The translations under genes and the position numbers were made by a program. A stretch of 64,000 nt of DNA from Sciscionella marina DSM 45152 (GTDB lineage Bacteria; Actinomycetota; Actinomycetes; Mycobacteriales; Pseudonocardiaceae), in assembly GCF_000379465.1 (NCBI RefSeq), contig NZ_KB905380.1:310001-374000 (forward strand). Direction: 5' to 3'. The notes beneath the pieces are model-generated. The model did not search any database, was not told the origin of the DNA, and was given only the letters and a program-made list of their open reading frames with translations. Below are positions 56,049 to 64,000 of this stretch, in pieces. The first letter of the stretch is position 1. Each line of letters opens with the position of its first letter.

Positions 56049-56846
56049 ATGGATCTCGGACTGTCCGGCAAGGTCGCACTGATCACCGGGGCGAGCAAGG
56101 GAATCGGGCTGGAGACGGCCCGGCTGCTCGCCGCGGAGGGCTGCGATCTCGCGCTCACCGCGCGCACCGCGGCCGATCTGGAACGTGCCGCCTCGGATGT
56201 CGCCGCCGCGAGCGGGCGCCGGGTGCTCCCGCTGACCGGGGACATGAGCGTCACCGAGGACGTGGAATCCTGCGTGCGCGCGGCGATCGCCGAGTTCGGG
56301 CACATCGACATCCTCGTCACCTGCGCGGGAAGCTCGCCGGGCGGGCTGCTCGAGGATCTGGGCGACGAGGACTGGCTGGCCAGTCTTTCGCTGAAGTTCC
56401 TCGGCTATGTGCGTTCGGTGCGCGCGGTCGTCGGGCACATGCGCGAGCGCGGCGAGGGCAGCATCGTGCTCGTGGTCGGCAACGACGGGCTCAAGCAGAG
56501 CTACTGGGAACTGACCGCGGGTGCGGCGAACGCGGCCGACATCAACTTCGCCTCCTCGATCGCCGAGCAGTACGCCCCGCACGGAATCCGGGTGAACACG
56601 GTCAATCCCGGCCCGGTCGCCACGGATCGCTGGGACGGGCTCGAAACAGCGCTCGCCAGGGACAAGGGCATCGACAAGGACCAGGCCCACCGGCTCGCGC
56701 TGCGCTCCCTGCCGCTGAACCGGATCTGCACACCGGCCGAGGTGGCGAACGTGGTGGCGTTCACCGCCTCCCCGCGCGCAAGCTATCTGGTCGGGGCGAA
56801 CATTCCGGTGGACGGCGCCCAGCGCAAGGCGATCATGGATACCTGA
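56049..56846 (+). CDS. SDR-family protein without the catalytic Ser-Tyr-Lys
   Basis: The 265-residue protein has the NAD(P) motif TGASKGIG (residues 13-20) and the NAG-like segment TCAGSSPGG. At the positions of Ser, Tyr and Lys stand Gly144, Ala157 and Asn161 (SYWELTAGAANAADINF). The conserved end RVNTVNPGPV is present. It may therefore bind NAD(P) but not act as a standard dehydrogenase. A divergent subgroup with such a segment exists in other bacteria. It sits between an acyl-CoA ligase and a sugar kinase. Confidence 0.8.
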   Translation: MDLGLSGKVALITGASKGIGLETARLLAAEGCDLALTARTAADLERAASDVAAASGRRVLPLTGDMSVTEDVESCVRAAIAEFGHIDILVTCAGSSPGGLLEDLGDEDWLASLSLKFLGYVRSVRAVVGHMRERGEGSIVLVVGNDGLKQSYWELTAGAANAADINFASSIAEQYAPHGIRVNTVNPGPVATDRWDGLETALARDKGIDKDQAHRLALRSLPLNRICTPAEVANVVAFTASPRASYLVGANIPVDGAQRKAIMDT

Positions 56847-56858
56847 TGGAATGGCGCC

Positions 56859-58277
56859 ATGGGGCCCGCACGCTATCTGGGTGTCGATATCGGGACCACC
56901 GCGACCAAGGCGATCGCCTTCGACGCGGCGGGTTCCGCGCTCGGTTCGGCCCGGTCCGGTTACCAGATCGACCGGCCCGGGCAAGGCCGCGCCGAGCAGG
57001 ATCCGCGCATCTGGCTGCGCGCCGTGGACGACTGCGTGGCCGAACTGGCCGTGAACCTGGATCTCGGCACCGTTGCCGGGATCGGGGTGACCGGTCAGGT
57101 CAACACCCATCTGCTCCTCGACGAGCACCGTGAACCGCTGCGCCCCGCCCTGCTGTGGCAGGACGTGCGCGCGGCGGCCGAAGCGGCCGAGCTCGACCTG
57201 GACGCTTCCAGCCCGGTGCCCCGGGCGCGGTGGCTCGCCCGTGCGGAACCGGAGCACTGGGCGGGAGCGCGCTGGCTGCTGCTGCCCAAGGACTACGTGA
57301 ACGCCTGGCTCACCGGGGTGGTCGGCAGCGACCCGCTCGCCTCGGTCAAGATCACCGATACGGCCGGCGGGTACCTGCCGGTGGTGGACCGGGCCGCCGG
57401 GCTGCGCGAACGGCTTCCCCCGCTGTGTGCCCCGCACGAACCTCTCGGCGAGCTGCGCGCGGACTGGCACGGCATCCCGGCGGGCGCGAACGTGGCTACC
57501 GGGACCATGGACGCCTACTGCGATGTGCTCGGCGCCGGACTGAGCGCCCCGGGAACGGGTTTCGTCATCCTCGGCACCACCGCGGTGGCCGGGGCGCTGG
57601 GCACCCGACAGACGAGCACGGATCCGGTCGGCGTGCCCGGACTGGTGACCTTCCCGCCCTATCGCGGCCGGGTGGTGCACGCTGGGCCGACCCAGTCCGG
57701 TGGCGACTCGCTGCGCTGGTGGGCGCGGGCCAGCGGGCACTCGGCCGAGGATGTGCTCGCCGCGGCCGAACAGGCCGAACCGGGATCCGGCGGGGTGGTC
57801 TTCGCCCCGCACCTGCTCGGCGAGCGCGCGCCCCTGTGGGACAGCGAGGTGCGCGCCTGGTTCACCGGAGTACACGCGGGAACCGGATTCGCGGAACTGA
57901 GCCGGGCGGTACTCGAAGGGGTGGCGTATTCGGTGCGGGACATCCTCGACGTGGTGCGCGCGGTCACCCCGGTCGGGGAACTCGCGCTGTGCGGGGGCGG
58001 CACCCGAAGCCCGCTGTGGCGCCGGATCCTCGCCGATGTGACCCAGTCCAGGATGCGCAGGGTGGACACCGCGGACACGAGCGTGCACGGGGCCGGGACG
58101 CTCGCCGCGGCCGCGCACCAGGGAGCCGATCCCTGGGAGCGCGCCGCCGGTTTCGGCCGCGCGGGCGCGGTGCTCGAACCCGATCCCGGACCGGCCGAAC
58201 GCTACGGCGAACTGTTCGCGGTGTACCGGGAGACCTACGAGGCCCTGCGCGGGGTGCATGCCCGCATGGCGCGCTGA
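56859..58277 (+). CDS. FGGY-family carbohydrate kinase
   Basis: The 472-residue protein has the ATPase fold motif LGVDIGTTATKAIAFDAAG at the N-terminus, GVTGQVNTHLLLDE and the C-terminal ATP site LALCGGGTRSPLWRRILADVTQ. The catalytic Asp is in GTMDAYCDVLGAG. It phosphorylates a sugar or polyol with ATP, as xylulose or erythrulose kinases do. The C-terminal half is like xylulokinase. The start ATG is 12 bp after the SDR stop. A sugar kinase beside an acyl-CoA ligase is unusual. Confidence 0.87.
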   Translation: MGPARYLGVDIGTTATKAIAFDAAGSALGSARSGYQIDRPGQGRAEQDPRIWLRAVDDCVAELAVNLDLGTVAGIGVTGQVNTHLLLDEHREPLRPALLWQDVRAAAEAAELDLDASSPVPRARWLARAEPEHWAGARWLLLPKDYVNAWLTGVVGSDPLASVKITDTAGGYLPVVDRAAGLRERLPPLCAPHEPLGELRADWHGIPAGANVATGTMDAYCDVLGAGLSAPGTGFVILGTTAVAGALGTRQTSTDPVGVPGLVTFPPYRGRVVHAGPTQSGGDSLRWWARASGHSAEDVLAAAEQAEPGSGGVVFAPHLLGERAPLWDSEVRAWFTGVHAGTGFAELSRAVLEGVAYSVRDILDVVRAVTPVGELALCGGGTRSPLWRRILADVTQSRMRRVDTADTSVHGAGTLAAAAHQGADPWERAAGFGRAGAVLEPDPGPAERYGELFAVYRETYEALRGVHARMAR

Positions 58278-58278
58278 C

Positions 58279-58878
58279 TCAGCGCACGCCGAGCAGCGGC
58301 AGCCACAGCTCGTCGACGATCTCCCGGATCACCTGGTCCGGTACCGGTTTCATGGACATGAACACCTCGTGGCGATAGAGGTCGAACGGCAGGCTCACCA
58401 CCCGCGGCGAGCGCGGCGGCCCGGCGAGTTCGCCGCGCTCTACCGCGCGAGCCAGGATCGTGTCGAACGGAGGTGGCTGGTCGCCGGGGCGGAGGGTATC
58501 GCGCAGCTCGCCGAGGCTCATTCCGATCTCCCGGAAGTAGTCCGTGATCTGCACACTGAGCAGGGTGAGCATGCGGGCACGGCCCACATCGGCGTTGCGC
58601 AGGAAGCCGATCGCGTCCTCGCGGAGACTGCCGGTGTCGGGTACCTCGATCGGCTGCGACCGCCGGAACCTGCGCACCGTGGCCAGCAACAGGTCCTCGT
58701 GCTGCGGCCAGCGCCGGTACAGCACGGGACGGCTCGTTCCCGCCCGGGCGGCGACGGCCTCGTAGGTGAAACCGGGATATCCCTGTTCGGCGAGCACCTC
58801 CCACGCGGCATCGAGGATCGCCTGTTCGAGCGCGGCGCCACGCCTGCGGACCTTGCCCCCATCCTCTTTAAGATTCAC
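58279..58878 (-). CDS. TetR family regulator
   Basis: The 199-residue protein has the HTH LEQAILDAAWEVLAEQGYPGFTYEAVAARAGTSRPVLYRRWPQHEDLL. The form PVLYRRWP is typical of a TetR group with the C-terminal TetR_C domain. It is divergent from an azoreductase-like gene with GATAC/GTATC repeats in between. It begins with ATG 80 bp from that gene. Confidence 0.83.
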   Translation of the reverse strand: MNLKEDGGKVRRRGAALEQAILDAAWEVLAEQGYPGFTYEAVAARAGTSRPVLYRRWPQHEDLLLATVRRFRRSQPIEVPDTGSLREDAIGFLRNADVGRARMLTLLSVQITDYFREIGMSLGELRDTLRPGDQPPPFDTILARAVERGELAGPPRSPRVVSLPFDLYRHEVFMSMKPVPDQVIREIVDELWLPLLGVR

Positions 58879-58919
58879 TTGCGTATCCTATCGCAACGAA
58901 CTACCGTGGCCGACTATAA

Positions 58920-58935
58920 GATACATGAACGTATC
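58920..58935. promoter_or_regulatory. GATAC-N6-GTATC palindrome, candidate TetR operator
   Basis: GATAC (58920-58924) and GTATC (58931-58935) form a 16-bp inverted repeat; GTATC repeats at 58936-58940. It lies between the divergent TetR and azoreductase genes. Confidence 0.5.
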
Positions 58936-58958
58936 GTATCGACTATCGGAGGGCGAGC

Positions 58959-59603
58959 ATGCGCACCCTGTACCGCATCGACAGCAGCATCCAGGGCGAC
59001 CGGTCCGTGACGCGGGAGATCACCGATGAGTTCGAGCGCGCCTGGTCCGCGGCGCTGCCCGGTGGCCTCTTCGACCGGCGCGACCTCACCGCGACGCCGC
59101 TGTCCCCCGCCACCTGGGCCGATGCCCTGGCCGCACGCGAGGCCGCCGAACGCACCCCACGACAGCAGACCGCCGTCGATCTCGCGGCCAGGCTCGCGGA
59201 CGAGCTGCTCGCCGCGGATGTGATCGTCATCGGAGCACCGCTGTACAACTGGGGGCCTTCCGGACACCTCAAATGCTGGATCGACATGCTCTGGACCGAC
59301 CCCCGGTTCGCGCCCCGGACCTACCCGCTGACCGGCAAGTTCGTGGTGCTCGTCGTCTCCCGCGGCGGCGGCGCTTCGCCGGGCGCGCCCCAGGAAGGCT
59401 GGGACCACTCCGTGCCGTTCCTGCTCCACACCTTCGGCGGCGAGGTGTTCGGCGCGGATGTCACCCTCATCGAGACCGAGCTGACGCTGGCCGAGCACAG
59501 CCCGGCGATGCCCCACCTGCGCGAGAAAGCCGTGCAGCTGCGCACCCGGAGCCACGCGCTGGCCGCGGAGGCCGGTACCGCGCTCGCCGGGCTGGCTGCG
59601 TGA
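58959..59603 (+). CDS. FMN-dependent NADH-azoreductase-like flavoprotein
   Basis: The 214-residue protein has the flavodoxin-like fold of AcpD/NQO enzymes: YRIDSSIQGDRSVTREITDEF binds the FMN phosphate, GAPLYNWGPSGHLKCWIDMLW binds the ring, and VVLVVSRGGG follows. It reduces quinones or azo bonds by two-electron transfer with NADH. GGAGG precedes the ATG. It is probably induced by quinones or electrophiles through the divergent TetR protein. Confidence 0.85.
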   Translation: MRTLYRIDSSIQGDRSVTREITDEFERAWSAALPGGLFDRRDLTATPLSPATWADALAAREAAERTPRQQTAVDLAARLADELLAADVIVIGAPLYNWGPSGHLKCWIDMLWTDPRFAPRTYPLTGKFVVLVVSRGGGASPGAPQEGWDHSVPFLLHTFGGEVFGADVTLIETELTLAEHSPAMPHLREKAVQLRTRSHALAAEAGTALAGLAA

Positions 59604-59625
59604 TCGAAGTCGAGACAGCTCTCTT

Positions 59626-60384
59626 TCAGGCCAGGTGCTCCAGCAGCAACTCGGTACACCGTTCAGGCTGCTCCACGTTCGCCAGATGCGCCGCGTCGGC
59701 GACGATTTCCGTACGAGCACCGGGAATCCCCTCGGCGATCGTCGCGGCGTGCCCGGGGCCGAAGGCCGCGTCCCCAGCTCCGGCCACTACCAGGGTCGGC
59801 GCGGTGATCCGGCCGAGTTCACCGGTGAGATCCAGGCCGACCAGCGGATCGCCGCAGCCGAGGTAGCCCTCGAGTGTGGTCGCGGTGATCATCGTCCGCA
59901 TGCGCGCCAAACGCACCGGATCGGCCGCCCGCCATTGCGGGGTGAACCAGCGTTCGAGCAGGCCATCGGCGAACCACTCCATCCCGTTGTCCCGTGCGGC
60001 ATCCAGTCGCCCACGCCAGGCCTCGGGCGCGCCGGGGCGCGCGGAAGTACAGCACAGCACGAGACGGTCGATCCGCTCACCGGCGTGCGCGCCGAGCCAC
60101 ATCCCGATCATGGCGCCGATCGAGAGCCCGACGAAGTGCGCCCGTTCCACGTCGAGCCCATCGAGCAGCTCGAGCACATCCCCGCCGAGCTCGGCGATTG
60201 TGCACGGCCCCTGCGGGGCCGGACTGTCACCGTGCCCGCGCAGATCGTAGCGGATAACGCGAAATCCCTTGTCCACCAAGGGTTCCATCTGGGCATCCCA
60301 CATCTGCGTCGTGGCGCACAGAGAATTGCCGAATACAATGGCCATGGCCTGTTCCGGGCCGTCGACGCGATAGCTCACCCGCAC
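59626..60384 (-). CDS. Alpha/beta hydrolase, 3-oxoadipate enol-lactonase-like
   Basis: The 252-residue protein has the PcaD features VFGNSLCATTQMWD, the nucleophile GLSIGAMIGMWLGAHAGERIDRLVL, Asp in VVAGAGDAAFGP and His in ADAAHLANVEQP. It closely resembles 3-oxoadipate enol-lactonases of the protocatechuate branch, but no other pca gene is nearby. It could hydrolyse another lactone. It lies convergent to the azoreductase gene. Confidence 0.8.
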   Translation of the reverse strand: MRVSYRVDGPEQAMAIVFGNSLCATTQMWDAQMEPLVDKGFRVIRYDLRGHGDSPAPQGPCTIAELGGDVLELLDGLDVERAHFVGLSIGAMIGMWLGAHAGERIDRLVLCCTSARPGAPEAWRGRLDAARDNGMEWFADGLLERWFTPQWRAADPVRLARMRTMITATTLEGYLGCGDPLVGLDLTGELGRITAPTLVVAGAGDAAFGPGHAATIAEGIPGARTEIVADAAHLANVEQPERCTELLLEHLA

Positions 60385-60393
60385 CGGAACAAC

Positions 60394-63018
60394 CTAGCCA
60401 GCGACGCGCGCCTCGGTCAATTCGTCTTCTCCAGGGGCCTCCGCGCCCACATCGCGGCCGAGCCCGCCGATCCAGGAGCGGAACAGCCGGTGCAGCGATT
60501 CCGCGCCGACCAGTTCCCCGGAGACGGTGAACTCCTTGGGATACACCAGGAATCCGCCCTCCTGCGGCCCACCGAGACCGCCATGTGAGCCGACGTGCGG
60601 TTCGAACGGTGGCGCGTCATCGGTCTCCGGATCGTACCGGCTGTTGATCATGATGTCCGCGCAGTTGTCGAACCCGTCGACCCTGCGGACCAGTTCCGGG
60701 GCGTGCTCACCGTATTCGGCGAGCGGATCGCTGCCGAGCACCACGCCGGTGACCAGCCGGTGCGCCCCGTCCCTGCCGAGCACCACGGGACCGTGTTCGC
60801 TGCTGCGCACCAGGACGAACCCGATACCGGGATGGTCCACGAGCGCGGGAAGCAACTTGGGGTATTCGGCCTCGATGGTCTCCATCGGGACCCGGCCGTC
60901 GAATTCGGTGAACGAGACCATGGCCATGTGCCCGGAGGCGCAGGCCACCACACCCGGCGCGACCCGGCGCACCGCACCGGACGCATCGGGGTGGCTGTGC
61001 TCGATGTGCCCGTGATCGCGGGCCCGTTCGCGCAGCCTGCTCGACACCGGACCGTCCGGCCTGCCGCCTTCCTGACCGCCCGCGCACCGGCCGACGAACT
61101 CCTCGACCGGCTCGCCGAAGCGTTCGGCGAAGTGCTGCCCCTGGGTCTGTCCGTGATCGGAGAGCACCACGAGGTGGTACGGCCGCGGCCCGAGCTTGCT
61201 CGCCCGGTAGAGCCGCCCGATGTGCCGGTCGATCTCGCGCAGCACGGCGAGGCTGTCGTGCCGCTCGATCCCGGAGTGGTGCGCGACCTCGTCGTAGCCG
61301 AGCAGGTCCGCGTACACCACGGGGCGGCCGGCGAGCATGTCGTCGAGGATCGCGTGCACCACGACATCCCGGGCGATCACGGTGGCCCCGGCCCTGGCGA
61401 AGGGATAGAACCCGCCACGGTGCACCCTGGGCCGCACATCCGCGCGGCGCTGCCTTGTCGAGGCGAGGATTTCCCTGCCGACCTCGGCGAAGTAACCGAA
61501 GAAGGTGCGCACCGCGTTCGCCGGGTTCGCGAAGTAGGAGTAGTAGCCGGACCCCATCCGGTCGGTGCGGTGCCTGCGCAGTTTCCTGGGCAACAGCACC
61601 GAGATCGCGCTCAACGTGAAGCTCACGTGCGGCGCGTCCCCGGTGAACAGGTTGCCGTGGCTGGCCCCGCCCTCGGCGAGCAGCCCGCGGCCGTCGGAGT
61701 GGCGGCGCTCGATCTCCACCGCGTCCGCCGGGTGCGCGCAGCCCATCACGTGGTCGCGATCCTTTTCGTACCAGCGGAATCCGAGGATGTTCTCGTTCGA
61801 ACCGTGCAGTATCCCGCACACGCTGGCCCCGGTCTGCGAGCTCCAGTCGGTCTGCCAGCGTCGCAGCGTGTGACTGTCCTCGGCGAGCCAGCGGGCCAGG
61901 GTCGGCATGTCCCCGTCCCGGATCGCGCGCCGCGCCACGTCGTAGCCGAGCCCGTCCACCTGCAGGAAGATCACCCCGGGCGGCACCCGGCCCAGATCCG
62001 GACCGCGCTTGCTGCGCCGGGCCGCACGGCGGAAGTAGAGCTCGTCCTGGTCCACCGAGAGCAGGCTGGAGACCACCGCGGTGATCAGGGTGACCCCGAG
62101 GACCAGGAACACCCCGGTGCGCAGCCCGTCGATGTGCACCCCGGGGACCAGGGTGAACAGGGCGAGCGTGGCCGCGCCGAGCAGCAGGTAGCTGCCGATA
62201 CCGAGGGTGAAAAGAGCCAGCGGCAGCGCCACACGCAGCACCAGCGGCCACACCACGCTGGTGAGCAGGCCGAGCAGCAGCGCACAGACCACCGGTTGCC
62301 ACCAGGAGGTCATCGAGAAGCCGGGCAGCAGCACGTCGAACCCGTACAAGGTGCCGATCACGGCGGCCCACACCAGGAGCACGCGCGCGGAATGCCGTCC
62401 GCCGCGCACCAGCCTGCCCGGTCCGTGCGTGGTCATGCCCGTCCCCTTTCTCTTGCGGTGGCGCGCGATCAGGTTCAGCACCACCGTCACCACGAGTACG
62501 AGCGCGGCCGCGAGCAGCGTGGCGATCAGCGGCGAGTCGAACAGTCCGCCGCTGAGGACGCCGAGCAACGCGTACGCGACCGCCCACAGCAGGCAGGCGG
62601 CGAACACCGAGGGCAGCAGCCGGCGCCACGGATAGGCCACCGCGCCCGCGGCGAGCAGCACCGGGATGCGCCCGGCCGGGACCAGGCGCCCGACCACGAT
62701 CAGCTGCCAGCCGCGGTTGCCGAGCCGTTCGCGCATGTTCTCCAGCCGCTCCGGGCGCTCGCCGCGCGCGAACCAGCGCACCGCGGCCTCGCTGCCCAGC
62801 CGCGCGATCGCGTAGGTGAGCACATCGCCGAGCATCGCGGCCACCGTGGCGATCAGCAGCACCAGCGGCAGGGACAGGTGCGGGGTGGTCATCGCGACCG
62901 CGGCCGCGGCACCCACCACCGCCCCGGTCGGCACGATGGGCACGATCGAACCGAGCAGCACCCCCAGGAACAGCGTCGGGTACCCGATCGCGGACATGTC
63001 CGTCCAGCCGATGTTCAT
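60394..63018 (-). CDS. DedA-family membrane domain fused to an alkaline-phosphatase-like phosphodiesterase
   Basis: The frame is open for 874 residues from MNIGWTDMSAIGYPTLFLGV. Residues 1-185 are a DedA/SNARE-associated membrane domain (VGRLVPAGRIPVLLAAGA). Residues 195-300 are four hydrophobic segments like the phage-holin (DUF) proteins. From about residue 345, FLQVDGLGYDVARRAI, SSQTGASVCGI, LLGYDEVAHHSGIERHDS, VVLSDHGQTQGQH and HVGSHGGLGG hold the metal ligands of the alkaline phosphatase superfamily. An internal ATG at 62436 with AAAGGGGACGGGC before it could also start a separate 680-residue protein. The fusion or an in-frame pair cannot be told apart from sequence. Its start overlaps the MBL gene (ATGA). 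Confidence 0.8.
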   Translation of the reverse strand: MNIGWTDMSAIGYPTLFLGVLLGSIVPIVPTGAVVGAAAAVAMTTPHLSLPLVLLIATVAAMLGDVLTYAIARLGSEAAVRWFARGERPERLENMRERLGNRGWQLIVVGRLVPAGRIPVLLAAGAVAYPWRRLLPSVFAACLLWAVAYALLGVLSGGLFDSPLIATLLAAALVLVVTVVLNLIARHRKRKGTGMTTHGPGRLVRGGRHSARVLLVWAAVIGTLYGFDVLLPGFSMTSWWQPVVCALLLGLLTSVVWPLVLRVALPLALFTLGIGSYLLLGAATLALFTLVPGVHIDGLRTGVFLVLGVTLITAVVSSLLSVDQDELYFRRAARRSKRGPDLGRVPPGVIFLQVDGLGYDVARRAIRDGDMPTLARWLAEDSHTLRRWQTDWSSQTGASVCGILHGSNENILGFRWYEKDRDHVMGCAHPADAVEIERRHSDGRGLLAEGGASHGNLFTGDAPHVSFTLSAISVLLPRKLRRHRTDRMGSGYYSYFANPANAVRTFFGYFAEVGREILASTRQRRADVRPRVHRGGFYPFARAGATVIARDVVVHAILDDMLAGRPVVYADLLGYDEVAHHSGIERHDSLAVLREIDRHIGRLYRASKLGPRPYHLVVLSDHGQTQGQHFAERFGEPVEEFVGRCAGGQEGGRPDGPVSSRLRERARDHGHIEHSHPDASGAVRRVAPGVVACASGHMAMVSFTEFDGRVPMETIEAEYPKLLPALVDHPGIGFVLVRSSEHGPVVLGRDGAHRLVTGVVLGSDPLAEYGEHAPELVRRVDGFDNCADIMINSRYDPETDDAPPFEPHVGSHGGLGGPQEGGFLVYPKEFTVSGELVGAESLHRLFRSWIGGLGRDVGAEAPGEDELTEARVAG

Positions 63019-63770
63019 CCGGTCACCTCCGCGCCCGGCTCGGTGAGCAGCACCAGGGTGGACAAACCCGCCTCGGCGACCGCGGCGGCGAACCGGCGCG
63101 GCGGATCCACCAGCAACCTGCGCATCCGCGCGGTGCGGGCCAGCAACGGCACCGCGAGCGTGCCCCAGTGCACCGGGACCGCGCGCCGGGCGCGCAGCAG
63201 GCCCGCGGCCCGCGCCGCCCGTGCCGGATCCAGGTGCCCCGGCCCCAGATTCGGGCCCCAGCCCCAGACCGGCAGCGCCGCGGTGTCCACCGGGGCGAGC
63301 TCGGCCATATCCGGATACAGATCGGTGTCCCCGGCCAGGTAGATCCGTTCCCCATCGGCCTCGAGCAGGTGCCCGAGCGCGGGCGCGTCCGGGCCCGCCG
63401 TGCACCGCGGGCCCCAGCGATGACCGGAGTGCACCGCGCGCACCCCGGTCACGGTGAGCCCGCCGTGCCGGATCCGTTCACCGACCCCGAGTTCGGTGAC
63501 CGCGCCGAAGCCCTTGTGCCGCAGCCATTCACCCGCCCCGCGCGGCACCACGATCCGGACACCGGGATCGAGCAGCCGCAGCGAGGGCAGATGCAGGTGA
63601 TCCCCGTGCAGGTGCGAGATCAGCACCAGTTCCGCGTCCCGCCACAGCCGCGGATCCGGCGGCGGGATGACCCTGCGGAGCCCGCCGACGGTCGCGGTGA
63701 GCACCGGATCGCTGAGCACCACGTGACCGCCGAGCCGCATCCTGATGGTGGAGTGGCCGAGGAAGTGCAT
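63015..63770 (-). CDS. Metallo-beta-lactamase-fold hydrolase
   Basis: The 251-residue protein has the dinuclear zinc motif ISHLHGDHLHLPSL and a His in HSGHRWGPR, AGDTDLYPDM and VPVHWGTLAVPL. This is the NAPE-PLD/UlaG-like branch with the start MHFLGHSTIRMRLGGHVVLSDPVL. Its substrate may be a phosphodiester or a lactone. Its stop overlaps the DedA-phosphodiesterase start by four bases, so both are co-expressed, possibly acting on membrane lipids. Confidence 0.87.
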   Translation of the reverse strand: MHFLGHSTIRMRLGGHVVLSDPVLTATVGGLRRVIPPPDPRLWRDAELVLISHLHGDHLHLPSLRLLDPGVRIVVPRGAGEWLRHKGFGAVTELGVGERIRHGGLTVTGVRAVHSGHRWGPRCTAGPDAPALGHLLEADGERIYLAGDTDLYPDMAELAPVDTAALPVWGWGPNLGPGHLDPARAARAAGLLRARRAVPVHWGTLAVPLLARTARMRRLLVDPPRRFAAAVAEAGLSTLVLLTEPGAEVTG

Positions 63771-63830
63771 GCCGGTCAGTATTCCCGACCGGTGATCCGC
63801 CGTTGGCGCCCCGTAGCCCCGATGTGACTC

Positions 63831-64000
63831 TCACAGCCGCTCGATCAGTTGCCGCCAGTGCTCGTGACGCTCGGGATCGGGGCCGAGTCCGCTGTATATG
63901 ACCTGGTCCGCGCCCGCGTCCAGGTGCGCGCGCATCCGCTCGGCCACGGTATCCACGTCCCCGTGCGCGACCAGCCCGTCGACCAGACTGTCCTCGAGTC
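63831..64000 (-). CDS. LLM-class F420-dependent oxidoreductase, C-terminal fragment
   Basis: The last 56 codons of a minus-strand gene lie in the window, and the start lies beyond 64000. The end reads GLVAHGDVDTVAERMRAHLDAGADQV and then GPDPERHEHWRQLIERL before the stop. This is the common C-terminus of F420- or FMN-dependent luciferase-like oxidoreductases of actinomycetes. The rest cannot be judged. Confidence 0.7.
   Translation of the reverse strand, partial: LEDSLVDGLVAHGDVDTVAERMRAHLDAGADQVIYSGLGPDPERHEHWRQLIERL

Noticed and set aside
60595-63342. Plus-strand ORF of 915 codons opposite the DedA-phosphodiesterase
   Set aside because: It is rich in His, Arg and Pro without any motif and is a mirror of a gene with metal-site motifs.

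Overview
The window is very high-GC DNA with GTG starts, short SD-preceded leaders, many 1-8 bp (ATGA/GTGA) gene overlaps and a relic of the actinobacterial DUF222/13E12 HNH family. Several families present are typical of Actinomycetota: EF-G2, DUF664/DinB, F420/LLM-type oxidoreductases and the branched-chain 2-oxoacid dehydrogenase operon. A soil actinomycete, probably Pseudonocardiales, fits best; this is inference without a marker gene. No rRNA, tRNA, CRISPR array, insertion sequence or prophage was seen. Coding density is close to 100 percent and no gene-free stretch exceeds 300 bases.

Layout. 1-4.8 kb: end of an S9 peptidase, a secreted trypsin-like protease, 2,2-dialkylglycine decarboxylase with its TetR gene, and threonine ammonia-lyase. 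4.8-9.5 kb: a Tat-exported FAD oxidoreductase divergent from a TetR gene, followed by a 14-TM drug exporter with an unusual C-terminal domain. 9.5-14.3 kb: an AsnC/Lrp regulator divergent from a three-gene branched-chain 2-oxoacid dehydrogenase (E1alpha, E1beta, E2) operon, then a quinone oxidoreductase. 14.3-17.4 kb: alpha/beta hydrolase/TetR pair, a tyrosine phosphatase, a DinB-like protein and a small membrane protein. 17.5-18.5 kb: decayed 13E12 HNH gene.

18.6-25.5 kb holds an amidase, a PucR regulator and an overlapping operon of sodium:solute symporter, ureohydrolase (agmatinase/guanidino-acid hydrolase family) and a thiamine-diphosphate enzyme. 25.5-33.7 kb is a minus-strand operon for carnitine breakdown: an XRE-TetR fusion regulator, 3-dehydrocarnitine cleavage enzyme (BKACE), L-carnitine dehydrogenase and betainyl-CoA thioesterase, followed by a complete peptide-type ABC importer that is the likely uptake system. 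33.8-37.7 kb: LLM oxidoreductase, DUF2891 protein, zinc alcohol dehydrogenase and a hydrolase. 37.7-38.7 kb: divergent cysteine-free ribosomal proteins (L36, L31; S14, S18) around a clear Zur box, i.e. a zinc-starvation module. 38.7-44.5 kb: amino-acid-related PLP enzymes with their regulators (XRE-cupin/aminotransferase; LysR/diaminopropionate ammonia-lyase), a HSL-type esterase, a GNAT protein and a small kinase.

44.5-46.5 kb is EF-G2. 46.6-58.3 kb is the least explained part: a minus-strand operon of a xanthine-dehydrogenase-type molybdenum enzyme with one FAD subunit, one 2Fe-2S subunit and two different molybdenum subunits, an MFS transporter and a GntR/FCD regulator. It is divergent from a plus-strand operon of acyl-CoA ligase, an SDR protein without the usual catalytic residues, and an FGGY sugar kinase. 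The two operons meet at a perfect palindrome of GntR/FCD type (TGGTATACCA), so they probably form one regulated catabolic pathway of unknown substrate. 58.3-64 kb: TetR/azoreductase pair, an enol-lactonase-like hydrolase, a DedA-phosphodiesterase fusion, a metallo-beta-lactamase-fold hydrolase and the end of an F420-type oxidoreductase.
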